Made by a program: the position numbers and the translations under genes
The notes under the pieces: model-generated
What the model was told of the DNA's origin: nothing
What the model saw: the letters and a program-made list of their open reading frames with translations, nothing else
The model's database searches: none
Shown: in pieces, positions 35,201 to 46,429 of the stretch
Layout of the letters: each line of letters begins with the position of its first letter
How positions within the stretch are numbered: position 1 is the first letter of the stretch
From: Ptychodera flava
Taxonomy: Eukaryota; Hemichordata; Enteropneusta; Ptychoderidae
Assembly (NCBI RefSeq): GCF_041260155.1
Contig: NC_091943.1
Location: 15,863,283-15,927,282, forward strand
DNA length: 64,000 nucleotides
Direction: 5' to 3'

Positions 35201-35284
35201 CAGGCACTCGGAGGTTTCACGGGCGCGTGTACCTTTAGGAAACCCAGCGGGCTCTGCGTCTATTTCAACTTCTTCAAGCTCCAT
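32258..35284 (-). CDS. MFSD4B: MFSD4/NaGLT1-like major facilitator transporter (3 coding exons, 537 aa)
   Basis: The coding exons on the minus strand are 35284-35105, 34104-33819 and 33405-32258, joined by GT-AG introns of 1,000 and 413 bp in phases 0 and 1. They total 1,614 nt, exactly 538 codons with the stop. The start lies in GCCATGG context. Twelve hydrophobic segments fit the MFS fold: TM1 spans the first splice (FFGQ|GLTAGVIGP), TM2 has VFSARSIGNMAG followed by GPTYDR, TM4 ends GVATGFSDTG, and TM5 is MQGLHFAFAFGATVSPLLV. The blocks GLTAG.IGPSLPD, FSDTG and LHF.FAFGA..SPLL are hallmarks of MFSD4A/MFSD4B. The latter is described as a sodium-dependent glucose transporter in mammalian kidney. 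A long loop between TM5 and TM6 carries sequons NHT, NVT, NFS and NSS, so it is probably extracellular and glycosylated. The acidic N-terminus is cytosolic. The substrate in this organism is inference, and A versus B paralogy is unresolved. Confidence 0.85.
33714..33806 (+). repeat. (TGTA)n microsatellite in intron 2 of the MFSD4-like gene
   Basis: A four-base repeat run ends about 12 bp from the exon 2 splice donor (donor at 33818-33813 on the minus strand). Expansion could affect splicing. Confidence 0.9.
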
Positions 35285-36300
35285 GGCATGAGGGCGCTTT
35301 CAGGTCTTGGGAGTTCAAGGCCTGCTGTCCTGTTGTTGATTGTGAGAAAAGCATGCAAGTTATAGGTGGTATAAGGTCTAACTTACATTGTGAATTGTAA
35401 AAACTAACATTTCTGCAAATCTAAGCAGTTTCTTTTTCAATCTTAGCTGGACGGATATGCCTATGAAAGTAAACATCCTTGCAGCTAGAGCGCCATTACG
35501 TCGTGTCCGTCGCGTGTTTCCGGGATGTGTGGTACTTCATCACAACAAGCCTGGTAACATAGGACAAGCGGTTGTCAATACAATAATCAGTGAAATTAAA
35601 AGTATTTTACAAAATTAAAATAATAATATGGCCTTTCAGAGATGTGTCACGCTTGCAAAGTTTGATAAATGTCGACAATACTTTAACAAGGTAATGTGGA
35701 CTCAATGGTTTCGCTGCCCAAACACGTCTAACATTGTCCCTGTCGGAATGGAAATGAATATGTGTTTAACAGTTCCAAACACATGAGAGCAGTGTAGACA
35801 TCAGACTAAAACGTTTTCATTGCATGCATCGTTTATGGAACGTCGCGCGCTCCATAGGATTTCAATGGTAACTCGACAATGACGTCACGGGCCGCATAGA
35901 CATCACGTGACTGAAAGTGAACCGGAACTATTTTCAACTTCACCATATCGGAATTTAAAAATAATAAAATTACATGTTTTACATGGAAAATACTGTTTTT
36001 TACAAAATTATGCGAAAAAATTTCAACAAACCGCATAACAGTGATTTCAATATATCAATGCGCCATTAGATGATAAAAATCGTTCTATTTTTTCAACAGA
36101 TTTTCGTCTAATATGGAAATAAAGCATATGATTGTCATTTGTATGAACTCAAAAATTTAGAATGAAAACTCTGTAAGAGAGGCGTGAAGTAAAAGCATTA
36201 TAGCTAAAACAAGGGACTATGTACCCTCGAGGCAGGAGACCATTTGCCCGAAGTAGGTACCCTTGGGCACACGGTCCTATGTTTTGGAAATATATTTTTG
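35285..36300. other. Upstream region of the MFSD4-like gene
   Basis: No coding signal. Promoter and 5' UTR exons of the minus-strand transporter are expected here, but I cannot place them. The region is AT-rich beyond 35.4 kb. Confidence 0.4.
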
Positions 36301-36303
36301 GAA

Positions 36304-36382
<79 letters not shown>
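36304..36382. repeat. (TA)n microsatellite
   Basis: A TA run with one TTATA interruption, followed directly by a MITE copy. Confidence 0.95.
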
Positions 36383-36386
<4 letters not shown>

Positions 36387-36395
36387 TGCTTTGCA

Positions 36396-36682
36396 TTTGG
36401 ACAAATATTCGAACTCTCAAACCTTCACAAAATTTCTTTGGCCCACCACTTGAGGGGACCCACTTTAAAGTTTGTGGAGTTAGTTTTTTGAAAATCGGGA
36501 ATTTAATTTTCCCTCATAGAGATCTATACAACAAATATCGGTAAATATTGGGTAATTTGCTTCTCTAGTACCAAATTTGCACGGTGACTCCAATTTTTAT
36601 TCTTGATTTTATAAATAAATGGCTGGAAATTTGCTTGAGCAAAAGTTGAAGTCTTTCATTTTCGAGTTGCGAACTACCTTAA
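36396..36682 (+). mobile_element. TTAA MITE family, copy 4, left end missing
   Basis: It runs from ATATTCGAACTCTCAAACC to GCGAACTACC plus TTAA (36679-36682). The expected left end is replaced by the (TA)n tract. Part of the core near the usual GGCGGCCATTTTGAA block is deleted. Confidence 0.75.
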
Positions 36683-37385
36683 GGGTCAGCGGGTTCAATA
36701 TGGGGTATATGATATCCGACCGGGTACAACCTAGCGTAAACGCCTCATTACGTTTCATCTCATGTATAGCAATAGACTGGAAGCAGGAGATCGCTATATC
36801 TTTGATACATTCTCCCTACTTCTCCCCTATTATGCTCCCTACGAATACTTTTTCTTTCACCAATAGTACATATGTATTGAAATGTGTTGGCATATTGAAC
36901 AACTGGCGATTTTTCAAGTTGACATGTTTGCAGCAGAACAAGAAACTGTATTTTGCAATCAAAACAGAAACAACGGAAAACACATCGAAGGTTTCAGCTG
37001 ACGAATATTATTTTTTTTAATTTGCTTCAGGACACAACATAGACCTAAACGGTGTCGGCTATTTTCTTAACAGCGAGACCATCATCGGAGTCTATTACTT
37101 GGAGTCGCGTGAGAGGAGGTTTATAGTTTTTATTGCATGATCAGTAAGTGTTTTGTTACGAAATACTGCAACTACTTTGTGCGACCGTCTCTATTGCCGT
37201 AGCTTTAAGTTACTGTCGGATAGTTTGACAACTGAAGTTATTTCAATACTTTCAATCAGTATATCGGCGACAACAGAGTACCAATTTCCACATTCCTGGA
37301 AGAGTTGTTTCCGGAAGTCATAAACATTTTAGGACAGGTATCGATGCTAATGAGACTAACCTACATCGAGGTCACTTTTGTAGAG
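36683..37385. other. Intergenic, no gene seen
   Basis: No supported gene. The hairpin AGGTCAC/GTGACCT at about 37370-37391 borders the next fold-back. Confidence 0.45.
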
Positions 37386-37513
37386 TGACCTAGACTGAAA
37401 GATTCGTCGCGCGAGGGCGCTCTACACCCCATCCCCCAAACCTCCATCCCCCGTAAGAGGGGGAGCGTAGAGACCGCCCTCGAGAGAAAGATCTTTCGGT
37501 CTCGGACTGACCT
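37386..37513. mobile_element. Imperfect fold-back element
   Basis: AGACTGAAAGATT...GCGAGGGCG at 37392 onward is matched inversely, with mismatches, by CGCCCTCGAGAGAAAGATCTTTCGGTCT in the 37475-37502 stretch. TGACCT occurs at 37386-37391 and 37508-37513, a possible target duplication. The loop is rich in CCCC/GGGG. Confidence 0.45.
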
Positions 37514-38614
37514 TGCCTACATAGACTATATTGAGACTGGCCTTCTCCAGATTTGGCTGTTTTGTTTTTCACTGAGAGTACTTTAAATGCGGGAAAGGTA
37601 CTAACTAACTGTAGCCTATGGAAGTTGCTAGAATTGCCAAATATATCACTTGCCTACCATGACTTCAATGATCCACTCGGTCGGAAATGTTTGGCGGCAG
37701 GAACATCACGAGTTCACTTTATCCCACGGTGTTTTAAAACCACGTCATTGACAATATATGATCAGTTTTGCTTTCCTGCGGTTGTACGTTTCTGTAAAAT
37801 GGATCGATTTTCACCGCACGCTCGGCGGAGAACTCACGCACGTGACGCTATGGACGCGACAACGTCCAAAATGTTCATGCACGACTCACGCAGATGCCAG
37901 GCTACATATGTGTATAGCTCAAAACCTGATCGATTCGTACTTCTTTCATGGATCTTTCTCGTCAGAATGATGGACTTTTTGCAAATATACGAAATAACAA
38001 TTACGAAAAGAGCTCAGCGTACATCTAAAACTTTGACAAATTCGTCGCGAGTAACGTGTTTGCCATGTTAGTGACGTAATTCTGTTTTGAAGGTTTCCAA
38101 AATTTAATTAAACCTCACGTTATGGATTTATCTCCCCTTCATCGTGTTCATTGTTTTTCCTATCAAATGTAGTGCGCATGTACCCTAGAGCTGCTGGGCC
38201 TATGGTATAATGAGCTAAGCGAGGGTATAGCACTCGTTTCCCTGGTCCGTGAGTGTGAAGCACTGAATAAGTATCACATTATGACCTACCGGAAATATTT
38301 ACGATTCATCTGTGACGAGATACAGTAACGTGATGTAATTAGTTACTTTTCTGAAAAATAAAATATTTTCAAATCACCGCTGCGGTGCGAATAAGAAATA
38401 TAAATTCTTTATCCGCACCGCTGCGGTGCGAATAACATCTTCCTTTAATATTCATGATCCCGAACGGGTTTGCATAGCATGATTCTTGCATTTCTAAATT
38501 GAAAGATGTCAGTAAAGTTTGCATGTCCGACTGCCTACAGCTTGCTTTTCCATTACGCCATCGGCTTCATCATGGCATCTGTGGAGGGACGGCGTACGTA
38601 GACTGTAGAGGAGG
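37514..38614. other. Intergenic, no gene seen
   Basis: An open frame of 172 codons at 37553-38071 has no recognisable domain and no splice support. CGCACCGC/GCGGTGCG palindromic phrases occur near 38.37 and 38.42 kb. Confidence 0.4.
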
Positions 38615-38654
38615 CCCCTCTGTACTGTCTATAATCATAGACAGAACAGAGGGG
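38615..38654. repeat. 40-bp hairpin
   Basis: CCCCTCTGT and ACAGAGGGG form the outer arms, and GTCTAT and ATAGAC the inner arms. Confidence 0.6.
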
Positions 38655-39066
38655 TGGCTCTATTGTACAGAGAAACGGGTAGATTTGAGGATCACGCTGT
38701 TTTCCTGTCAAGTAAGCCGTGCAGTTGATATTTTAGGATTCATGGGCTTCAACAGGAGGAACTGTGGTTTCGTCCACTGGTCTCGGTGTAGTTTTAATAG
38801 ACGATATAGTGCGAGAGCCGAGAGGGTCTATTTTTGTATGGTCTATACAAGCATGGTATATAGCTGAAATAATGCACCGTCACTCCGTGAATAATGGTAG
38901 CACTTGGAGATATATGCTTGCTGGGTTCTTCTGTCGAGGTGGCTGTTTGCCGGCGTTGACAGCCAACACGACGGAAGAAGCCGGTACACGACCCGAGAGC
39001 TACAATAATTGCAGCTAGGAAGTGGAAGCTTCTGGCTTACCTCCATGCTACGATAACATAAGTATA

Positions 39067-39182
39067 TTAAAAGACACAGGCTCTAGAGTCAATGCAGGCG
39101 AACCGCTAGCCGCAACTGATACAATTGTATCAGTGGCGGCTAGCGGTTCGCCTGCATTGACTCTAGAGCCTGTGTTAAAAGA
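39067..39182. mobile_element. 100-bp palindrome, hairpin element C copy 2, with 8-bp duplication
   Basis: TTAAAAGA at 39067-39074 recurs at 39175-39182 (the match extends two more bases). The element 39075-39174 is two 50-bp arms, inverse except for one base, starting CACAGGCTCTAGAGTC. It is the same sequence as the palindrome at 24188-24284. An 8-bp duplication and CA..TG ends suggest a hAT-type non-autonomous hairpin. Confidence 0.85.
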
Positions 39183-39224
39183 CATCGTAACATACCGCAA
39201 TCCTTGGGTGGGGACAGAAGGCAG

Positions 39225-39336
39225 GAGCACACGTAGCTCTGCGAAGCAGGGCTGTGTGTTTATACCGGCGTTATACGGTTGGAGGCCATATAACGCCGGT
39301 AACACACAGCCCTGCCATGCAGCGCTAGAGCACACG
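39225..39336. mobile_element. Hairpin element B, copy 2, with 9-bp duplication
   Basis: GAGCACACG at 39225-39233 recurs at 39328-39336. Between them, 94 bp fold back: TAGCTCTGCGAAGCAGGGCT at the left and the inverse of AGCCCTGCCATGCAGCGCTA at the right, with inner arms around CCGGCGTTATACGG. It is related to 8250-8381 and begins only 42 bp after hairpin element C copy 2. Confidence 0.8.
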
Positions 39337-40536
39337 ATTCGCCGGATATTTGGTAGATCGTTTGGAGATTTCAACTTGGCAGGTCCAACAAGTGCATAGG
39401 ATTTGTCAGACGATGCTACCGCTATGCACCGAAAACAATGGCAGTAAATGGTCGGTATGGTGACAAACCTTGCCTGAATGCTTTCTCCGGCGCGATCACT
39501 AACTGCGCGGTGCGGCATACCCGTCAGGCGCGCTTAGCTACAGAGTGATCACAGCAACAAAACGTACACTTTCTCAGATATTGGCGTTTTCAATGTGTGC
39601 AACCGATGAACTTGGAAGGCGATTGTTACTTACTTATCGCGGACAGTGCGTGCAGTGAAGGAAAGATACCGACTTACCGAACACGACCACCACCACCACC
39701 AACAACTGCAAAATGGGTCGAAATGATTACGTAACGCCGCGCAAGCGCATTTTGATTTTTCAAAGTGTTGCACGACAAAGCTTGACCTTGGACATAGCGG
39801 GGACTGGTTGATATGCCAGTGGTATCATTTAAAATGTTATTGTTCCATATATAAATAGTGAATTAAAATTAAAAGCAGTCTGTATACGATTGCAGTTTAA
39901 TTCTCCCATATGCTGCTCAACCGGGGAAATAATTTCTCGACAAGGAGAGGAATAAAGTCATATAAATCCTTGCAACCAAAAGTGGACAGAGAATGGTATT
40001 CTTGCGGGAAACTATAAGACTTCATACAGCATTTCAGGAACTGTAAAACCAGAGTGATGAATATTTAAACTGAAATATTTGCAACCGAGGCCATAGCCAA
40101 ATTTTTAAATTTGTGTGATGGGAAATTTATATTTGTGACCAAGCTGTAACTACTAAAACACTTTGATCAGCATGCAAATGTTATAGCGTGCAAATATTCG
40201 CATAATGTAATTCAGTCCCTTTATCCATAGACCCTTTCGGGGTCTATGCTTAATAAAACCAGTTTCTCTGAAACCCTTCCACACGAGCAAGATGTCAGCA
40301 TTAATGGTCGTATTACATTGAAACGCGGTCTTTCGACACACAGGGAATGTGATTGAAACGATAACAGGTGTGTGGAAGGGGCAAATTATACATATCAATG
40401 ATAAACATTACAAGTGATTGTAACTTTTTGCACTGACCATGGAAGGGAACACAGTCATGATCAATGGCTTGAAAAAGCGGCACCTTCAGACAACAAAACT
40501 TCTCCTTTAACTCCGTACTCGACTCGGTAAAAGAGA
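39337..40536. other. Intergenic, no gene seen
   Basis: Nothing supported. A small hairpin ATAGACCC/GGGTCTAT lies near 40229-40248. Confidence 0.45.
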
Positions 40537-40623
40537 CGTCTCCGGTGGGATTCGAACCCACAGCCTCCGAATGTCTGATTGCCTGCTAGAAGTCCGACGC
40601 GCTATCCGTTGCGCCACGGAGAC
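40537..40623 (-). tRNA. tRNA-Arg-TCT: tRNA-Arg(TCT) with 14-nt intron
   Basis: On the minus strand, the exons (40623-40587 and 40572-40537) are identical to the other two copies. The intron 40586-40573 differs again. TTTT lies downstream on the minus strand at 40532-40529. Confidence 0.95.
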
Positions 40624-40839
40624 CTCGCTCTCACTCTCGCATCAAGTCAAACCTTGTGGGAGACAGTATGACTCGCCAAATCTTTGTCCCTTTCGTTTTA
40701 TAAACTAGAAAAGAGGGGTAAATCATCAATTAAATGTAGAGAAGAAGTGAAATTCACTGACACCATCATCACTATTACTCTGTAACAACAGGCATCGCCA
40801 CCTATCACCATAACAATTTCAACTTCACCACCACCACCA

Positions 40840-40880
40840 TCATTACCGTCATCGTCACCTCCACCACCACCACCACCACC

Positions 40881-40914
<34 letters not shown>

Positions 40915-40922
40915 TCACCACC

Positions 40923-40956
<34 letters not shown>

Positions 40957-40977
40957 TAATCATCATCATCATCATAG
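40840..40977 (+). repeat. (CCA)n/(TCA)n microsatellite
   Basis: Trinucleotide runs alternate. The Asp/Gly-rich frame on the minus strand is an artefact. Confidence 0.95.
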
Positions 40978-41474
40978 CTTACATAATTTGTAGCCAAGTT
41001 TTTATATTACAAGTAACCTATGGTTATATGTTCAGTGCATGAACTGTGATTTTTTCCCCAATGTCTTTATTCTCCTTTGCTAAAGACTCAAGCTTCAAGA
41101 CGAGTACAACATGGCATTTCGACAAGAAAAAAGGGGAATTTGTTATGTTAGATTGTAAAAATGAAATTTAGAAGAATAAAAAGGAGAGAAACACTGAATG
41201 TTGAACTGAGCAATATAATGTTGAATCGCGAAACTGTGAAGTGATGAAGTAACAGGTCGAGTTGTAGAATGTAAAAGAGAAAGTAGAAAGACAAACAGAA
41301 AGTCTCGCTCCAAAATAGTAAAATAGTAGTAATTTCGGCGTGGATTTGACACTATAGATATCAGTTCTAGGGGCAATACCACAAGAGACGGTGCTCTATA
41401 TTTTTATATACCTAAGCTAAAGGCGAGTGTCTCATCAAAATTACCATCATTGCACACTCACTTTTCTGCAACAC

Positions 41475-41759
41475 TTCTGCGGTCTAATGCTTGTGTGGGC
41501 TCGTTTTGAAGCTCTAGGAGTGAATAAAATTGCATTTAATTTCAGAGTTTTCCCAAGAGAGTCAACACAGGGATGACGGCGATTTTGAATTTTAAATGTC
41601 GATAAATATCAGACAATTAATTTCTATAGTAACAAAATTTGCAATGTGACCCCTGATTAATTTTGCTCTGGATTTTAAATGAAAGCGGTTTAGCGTTTCC
41701 ATGGGGAAAGTTTGAGCAAAAGTTTACGTCAGTCGGTTTCAAAGCGCGTACTCCCTTAA
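41475..41759 (+). mobile_element. TTAA MITE family, copy 5, left end unclear
   Basis: Family landmarks are GCTCGTTTTGAAGCTCT, AGTCAACACAGGGATGACGG, GTGACCCCTGATT and GCGCGTACTCCC, followed by TTAA at 41756-41759. The left end is too diverged to place exactly. Confidence 0.7.
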
Positions 41760-42410
41760 CTTAAGGTCATAAATAACGATGCTGAAAGAAAATTCAGTAA
41801 TTTGATCAACACGTACATGCTCAAAATTTGTTGGCAACTAACGCAGACCAATTTGATGCAATTCATTGAAAGCCAAGTTAGTCCGTTGACTGGAGGGGCC
41901 CATCGTGCAGCCCCATAAACCTAATACATGGGTATTTTTTTGTTCTTTAGGATCAGCTGAACTAGAAAAAAGATGTTAACATTGGATATTTTGGGATGCA
42001 CTACCTGTCTGGGCTGATTTTTTATTTGCATGTACCGCGAAAAATGGCGAAAAATGGGTTGGGGTATGGGGTACTATATCCTCCCCTACATTACGTAAAC
42101 TAGCATGAAATAACACAAACCTTACATTTTGGAAAGCTCAGATACTGCTCTTTCTGAGAAACACCAACTTTAGCAAAATAAATATGTGTACATAGAATAG
42201 GACGACTTTAAAATGAATGTTTTTGACAATTTTGAAATTTTTTACCCAAAATACCATGTAACAATTGTGATTTACTTTTTATTAAGCAAAATTTTGACAG
42301 CTTTTTGTGTTTAAATTAAACTGTGTCCAGCAAGTTATGAATAAGATGAATACATGTCATGTATTAAACTCATTTTCATTATACAAACCTTACCTGTGTC
42401 GCGCGTGTCT

Positions 42411-42752
42411 ATTACTTTAGCCTCGCTATCCCAGAGGGTAAGAGACGCCCGTCTTCCAAAATCGTGTTGGGAAATTCAAACGAATTCAGTGAATGCGTTG
42501 TTGGATTTTAATTCTCCGCTTACAACAGGAAGAGAGGTTTTCACAAAAATATTTTGTTGGAGGCCGCGGAAAGGAAAGTTCCGTGTATCGTGGCGTAGAA
42601 TTGACGACGTTTTAGCGTGGTCTTCTGAGAATTCATGCGATCTGTTTACCTGTCAAAATTGCCTGAGTAAGCTAAAGGTTTTAGACTGGCCTCAGGGAAA
42701 AGCAAGTAATACGTTGAAGAGACTTACATCTTTGACATTAAAACATCATTGA
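42411..42752 (+). CDS. Hypothetical open frame, possible exon, unrecognised
   Basis: The frame opens after a TTACTTTAG that could be a splice acceptor at about 42420. It reads through GREVFTKIFCWRPRKGKFRV, then NSCDLFTCQNCLSKLKVLDW and KASNTLKRLTSLTLKHH, and stops at 42752. The C-x2-C followed by a basic helix vaguely recalls the Cys-rich fragments in the fold-back element at 25.4-26.2 kb. I do not recognise the family. It could be a lone exon, a relic or chance. Confidence 0.25.
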   Translation: MTLASLSQRVRDARLPKSCWEIQTNSVNALLDFNSPLTTGREVFTKIFCWRPRKGKFRVSWRRIDDVLAWSSENSCDLFTCQNCLSKLKVLDWPQGKASNTLKRLTSLTLKHH

Positions 42753-42889
42753 TATTGTAGGCTCATATTATTGCCGACATTTGGAAAAATAAAACATCTA
42801 GCACAAAACGAAATGAAAATAAATAAAATAAAATACATACCATAGACTCTGGACTGGTAAAGATGACAAAACTCATAATTAAAATGTTT

Positions 42890-43540
42890 ATATTTAATCT
42901 TAATCTTAATCTTTATTTCTTATAAAGCGCATTAAATTAAAAATAATTTCAATGCGCTCTACACTAAAACTGAACAAATGAAAGGGTGAAGAATAAAATT
43001 GTTTTAAAAGTCACGGTGACATGCAAAGAAGAAAAAAGATTTATAGCTACATTTAAATACTCATCACAAAAGCAGCGAAAATTACGAATTAAATGATATA
43101 AAATGGTGAGTTTTGAGTTAACTTTAAAAAAACATCCAATGTTTGAACTGCTCGAAGTTGTAATGGCAGAGAATTCCATAAGCTAGGTGCATAAATTGAA
43201 AAAGCTTTATCACCGTAATAAGCTATGTTTCGAATAAACCAATTTGCGTCGAGAACGAGATCTCGCGAAATCTCGTATTGCGCGGAAAATCGTCTAAAGG
43301 CTGATATAAATCAATAACTCCGGAATGAGAGCGTAGTGTGAGTGTCCCGGATTGAGAAGAATTCACCACAATATTTTGGACCAAGACCATTAAGAAATTT
43401 AAATGTGATGCTAAGAATTTTGAATTCCACCCTTTGCTTAACTGGAATCCGATATAGATATAGAGGCATGGTATGATATGGTCGATTTTTCCTGTTTTAG
43501 TAAATAAGCGAGCTGCAGAATTCTCTTTCACCCCTCCCCG
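42890..43540 (-). mobile_element. LINE C-terminal and 3' end fragment (CR1/Jockey group)
   Basis: Read on the minus strand: RIPVKQRVEFKILSITFKFL, then NGLGPKYCGEF, later YGDKAFSIYAPSLWNSLP. This is the typical conserved block after the RT domain in CR1/Jockey-group LINE ORF2 proteins. The copy ends in an (AAGATT)n-type tail at about 42896-42915, the usual kind of 3' end. Frameshifts and stops are present, and the 5' part is absent. Confidence 0.75.
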
Positions 43541-44479
43541 GATGTCAATTACACTGTATAATCTACCGATTGACCCTATAAGTAAATCAAGTTTTAAGTA
43601 AGGTCAAGAGTTCAAAATATGTTACTAACCGAAAACTACTATCCCTGCCCATGGCATATTATTCACATAGTACCGGGCCAGAGGGCCAACTCGGCCGAAA
43701 CCAACTCGACCCTTCTAATCCACTCTGCAAAGACCAAATCAGCCAAACCAAACCAACTCGTCCTAACCTCTTCCCCGATACAGCCTAATCCTGACTCAGC
43801 AAGACGCACATATCATTAGCCTAACTCGGAGAATGCATTTGAATAAAACGTTCTTGTAAGCTTTTGCATGTCTCTTTATTCCATGCAAAACTACTTCATT
43901 TTGTCCTGTCACTCGAACGAAAGTGGGCTATTTGATGCCCATGTCATTTTTACCCACAAAGCGAGAAACTGGTGAAAAATGCAATTAAAAGTTACGAACG
44001 TAGGGTCAAATAATGTACAGGTTCTACTTGCATGTGTCCGTAAACAAATTAGTGGAGATCCCACTATTTTCATCGTATTTTTCGTAACAAAAATGTATTG
44101 TATGCAATGGCCGAGAAAAAGATATGGCTGTCTTCAGAAAAAGAGTGTGTCATCGGATACGCAACATTTTTTCCCTTCATGTTGTTATCGCAATCATAGC
44201 AGTCATCGATCGAGAGGGGGCGCTCTTGTCCGAGACGTGAATTTGATAAAGTCAGCAGTAAGTTGGCGCGCAGTATCGCAAGCCCAAACTTCAATCAGAA
44301 TTCTTTTCATTAATTATGGGATAAAACTTACGTGTAATCGTACTAGGGGTCTTCCCTCTAAGATTTGCTATATTGGAGGCAGGCTTACTGTGCCGATGCA
44401 GTGACAGTCATCGCGAGACCCTAATATCCACCATTAAACTGTCAAGTGACTGATTTGGGAAAATCTTACCGGATGTTAT

Positions 44480-45480
44480 TATTTATTTCACTTTATTTCG
44501 GACTAAATCAGTCCATATAATTCTTATTTCACGTGAAGGAAAAATTTTCTTAGAGCATTACAAAAATATGTTTTCTGTGTTGGTAAAGAAAGACAAAATC
44601 AAAGGTACAGGGAATCGATCCATAATTTACAAATATCAGAGATGAAATAAAGACGATCATGTACCAGCCTAACGATCATATTTTCACTTCTCGATAAGCG
44701 TGTCATAAAACCATACATTTGTTTTCTACGAATAGTCTAAAGCCCATACTAAGCAAAACTGACACTTTGGTACTAGAAAGAATAAAGTGTTCTGCTGAAA
44801 GTGAATCAGGACCAGCAGATTTACCCTTTTGTAATTTACCAATGGCACACTGAATGTCATAAAAGGAGAAACAAGAATTGCATAATCAATTACACAATCA
44901 TCTATCATATCCAAAACAAACTTCTGATCCCTGTTATTATGCACATCATTAAAGAGATTACAATAATGCTCCCGCCACATTTCGGCGGTATTTTAATCAC
45001 CACAGCAGCCGTTGACGCTGCTGGGCCTTGACAGAGTCTTAGCATTAATCTTGTTAACTGAACGCCAGAATTGGCGTTGATCACCACTACGAAGACTTTT
45101 TCCAGCAGTATCAGCAATTATTTGACTTTTGTTACGTCGACAATCTCTCAAAGCATGCTTGAAACGGGCATGAGTTCGACGTTTAAAATCAAACAAAGGT
45201 CCATGCTTGGGTTTTCCACAATCGCGCCATAATTTAAAGGCATCACGTGCAATTGAATGAACATCTTTAAGATAGTCATTCCAACCAGGAATAATACGAT
45301 TTCCATTGTTTTCAACGCCTGGTATCACCTGCATTCCGGCTGAGTACAGGCAATCAATGACGCTGTCATAGAATTGAGAAATGCTATCAACATGTTCTTT
45401 ACATTTGCAATGTATATCTTTACAACAAAGTGCATTACTAGGAATATTAATATCCTATCAGAGATATCATAGAAAGTGCT
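44480..45480 (-). mobile_element. LINE ORF2 fragment, linker and start of RT (CR1/Jockey group)
   Basis: The minus strand reads IPSNALCCKDIHCKCKEHVD, SAGMQVIPGVENN, GWNDYLKDVHSIARDAFKLW, FKRRTHARFKHALRDCRRN and FWRSVNKINAK. These are followed by MWREHYCNLFN and KLQKGKSAGPDSLSAEHF, the first RT block. The rest of the RT is missing. A tail with GGACT...AGTCCGAAATAAA near 44.5 kb looks like the element's 3' end, so the copy is internally deleted and dead. Confidence 0.75.
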
Positions 45481-45785
45481 TATTACATGTAAATATATAA
45501 TTCCACGGTATTTGGACGAATTTAAGATTAAGACAGAAACATTGAGGCTGTTCGCAACAGCTCCCACTGTGATTAGAGAAAATTGTCCTTCCAGTCTTCT
45601 TGTTTTCCAATTCCTCCTTCCCTAAAATGGTCCTCTTCAAATTACAAACGTTCCCTGCTGACGGTACAAACAACGAACGAAAGAGTTAACATTCAAACAA
45701 AGGACTGGAAGTTCGAACACAAAAGACAGTCAGAAAGTCAGATGAATTCTACTGACGTGAAATCAATAAACTCTGGGTTATGATG

Positions 45786-45848
<63 letters not shown>

Positions 45849-45850
45849 TA
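45786..45850. repeat. (TA)n microsatellite
   Basis: A pure TA run just before dispersed repeat A copy 2. Confidence 0.95.
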
Positions 45851-45863
45851 TATAAGTGCATTT

Positions 45864-46429
<566 letters not shown>

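Noticed and set aside
37553-38071. 172-codon open frame on the + strand
   Set aside because: Composition looks random, with no family motif and no splice or promoter support.
38360-38435. CGCACCGCTGCGGTGCG palindromes as a mobile hairpin
   Set aside because: The two occurrences overlap in one short local duplication with no flanking direct repeats.
39010-39050. CTTACCTCCATG near 39.04 kb as another ultrashort family member
   Set aside because: One arm only, and flanking 8-mers do not match.
40698-40997. Asp/Gly-rich open frame
   Set aside because: Trinucleotide microsatellite read on the minus strand.
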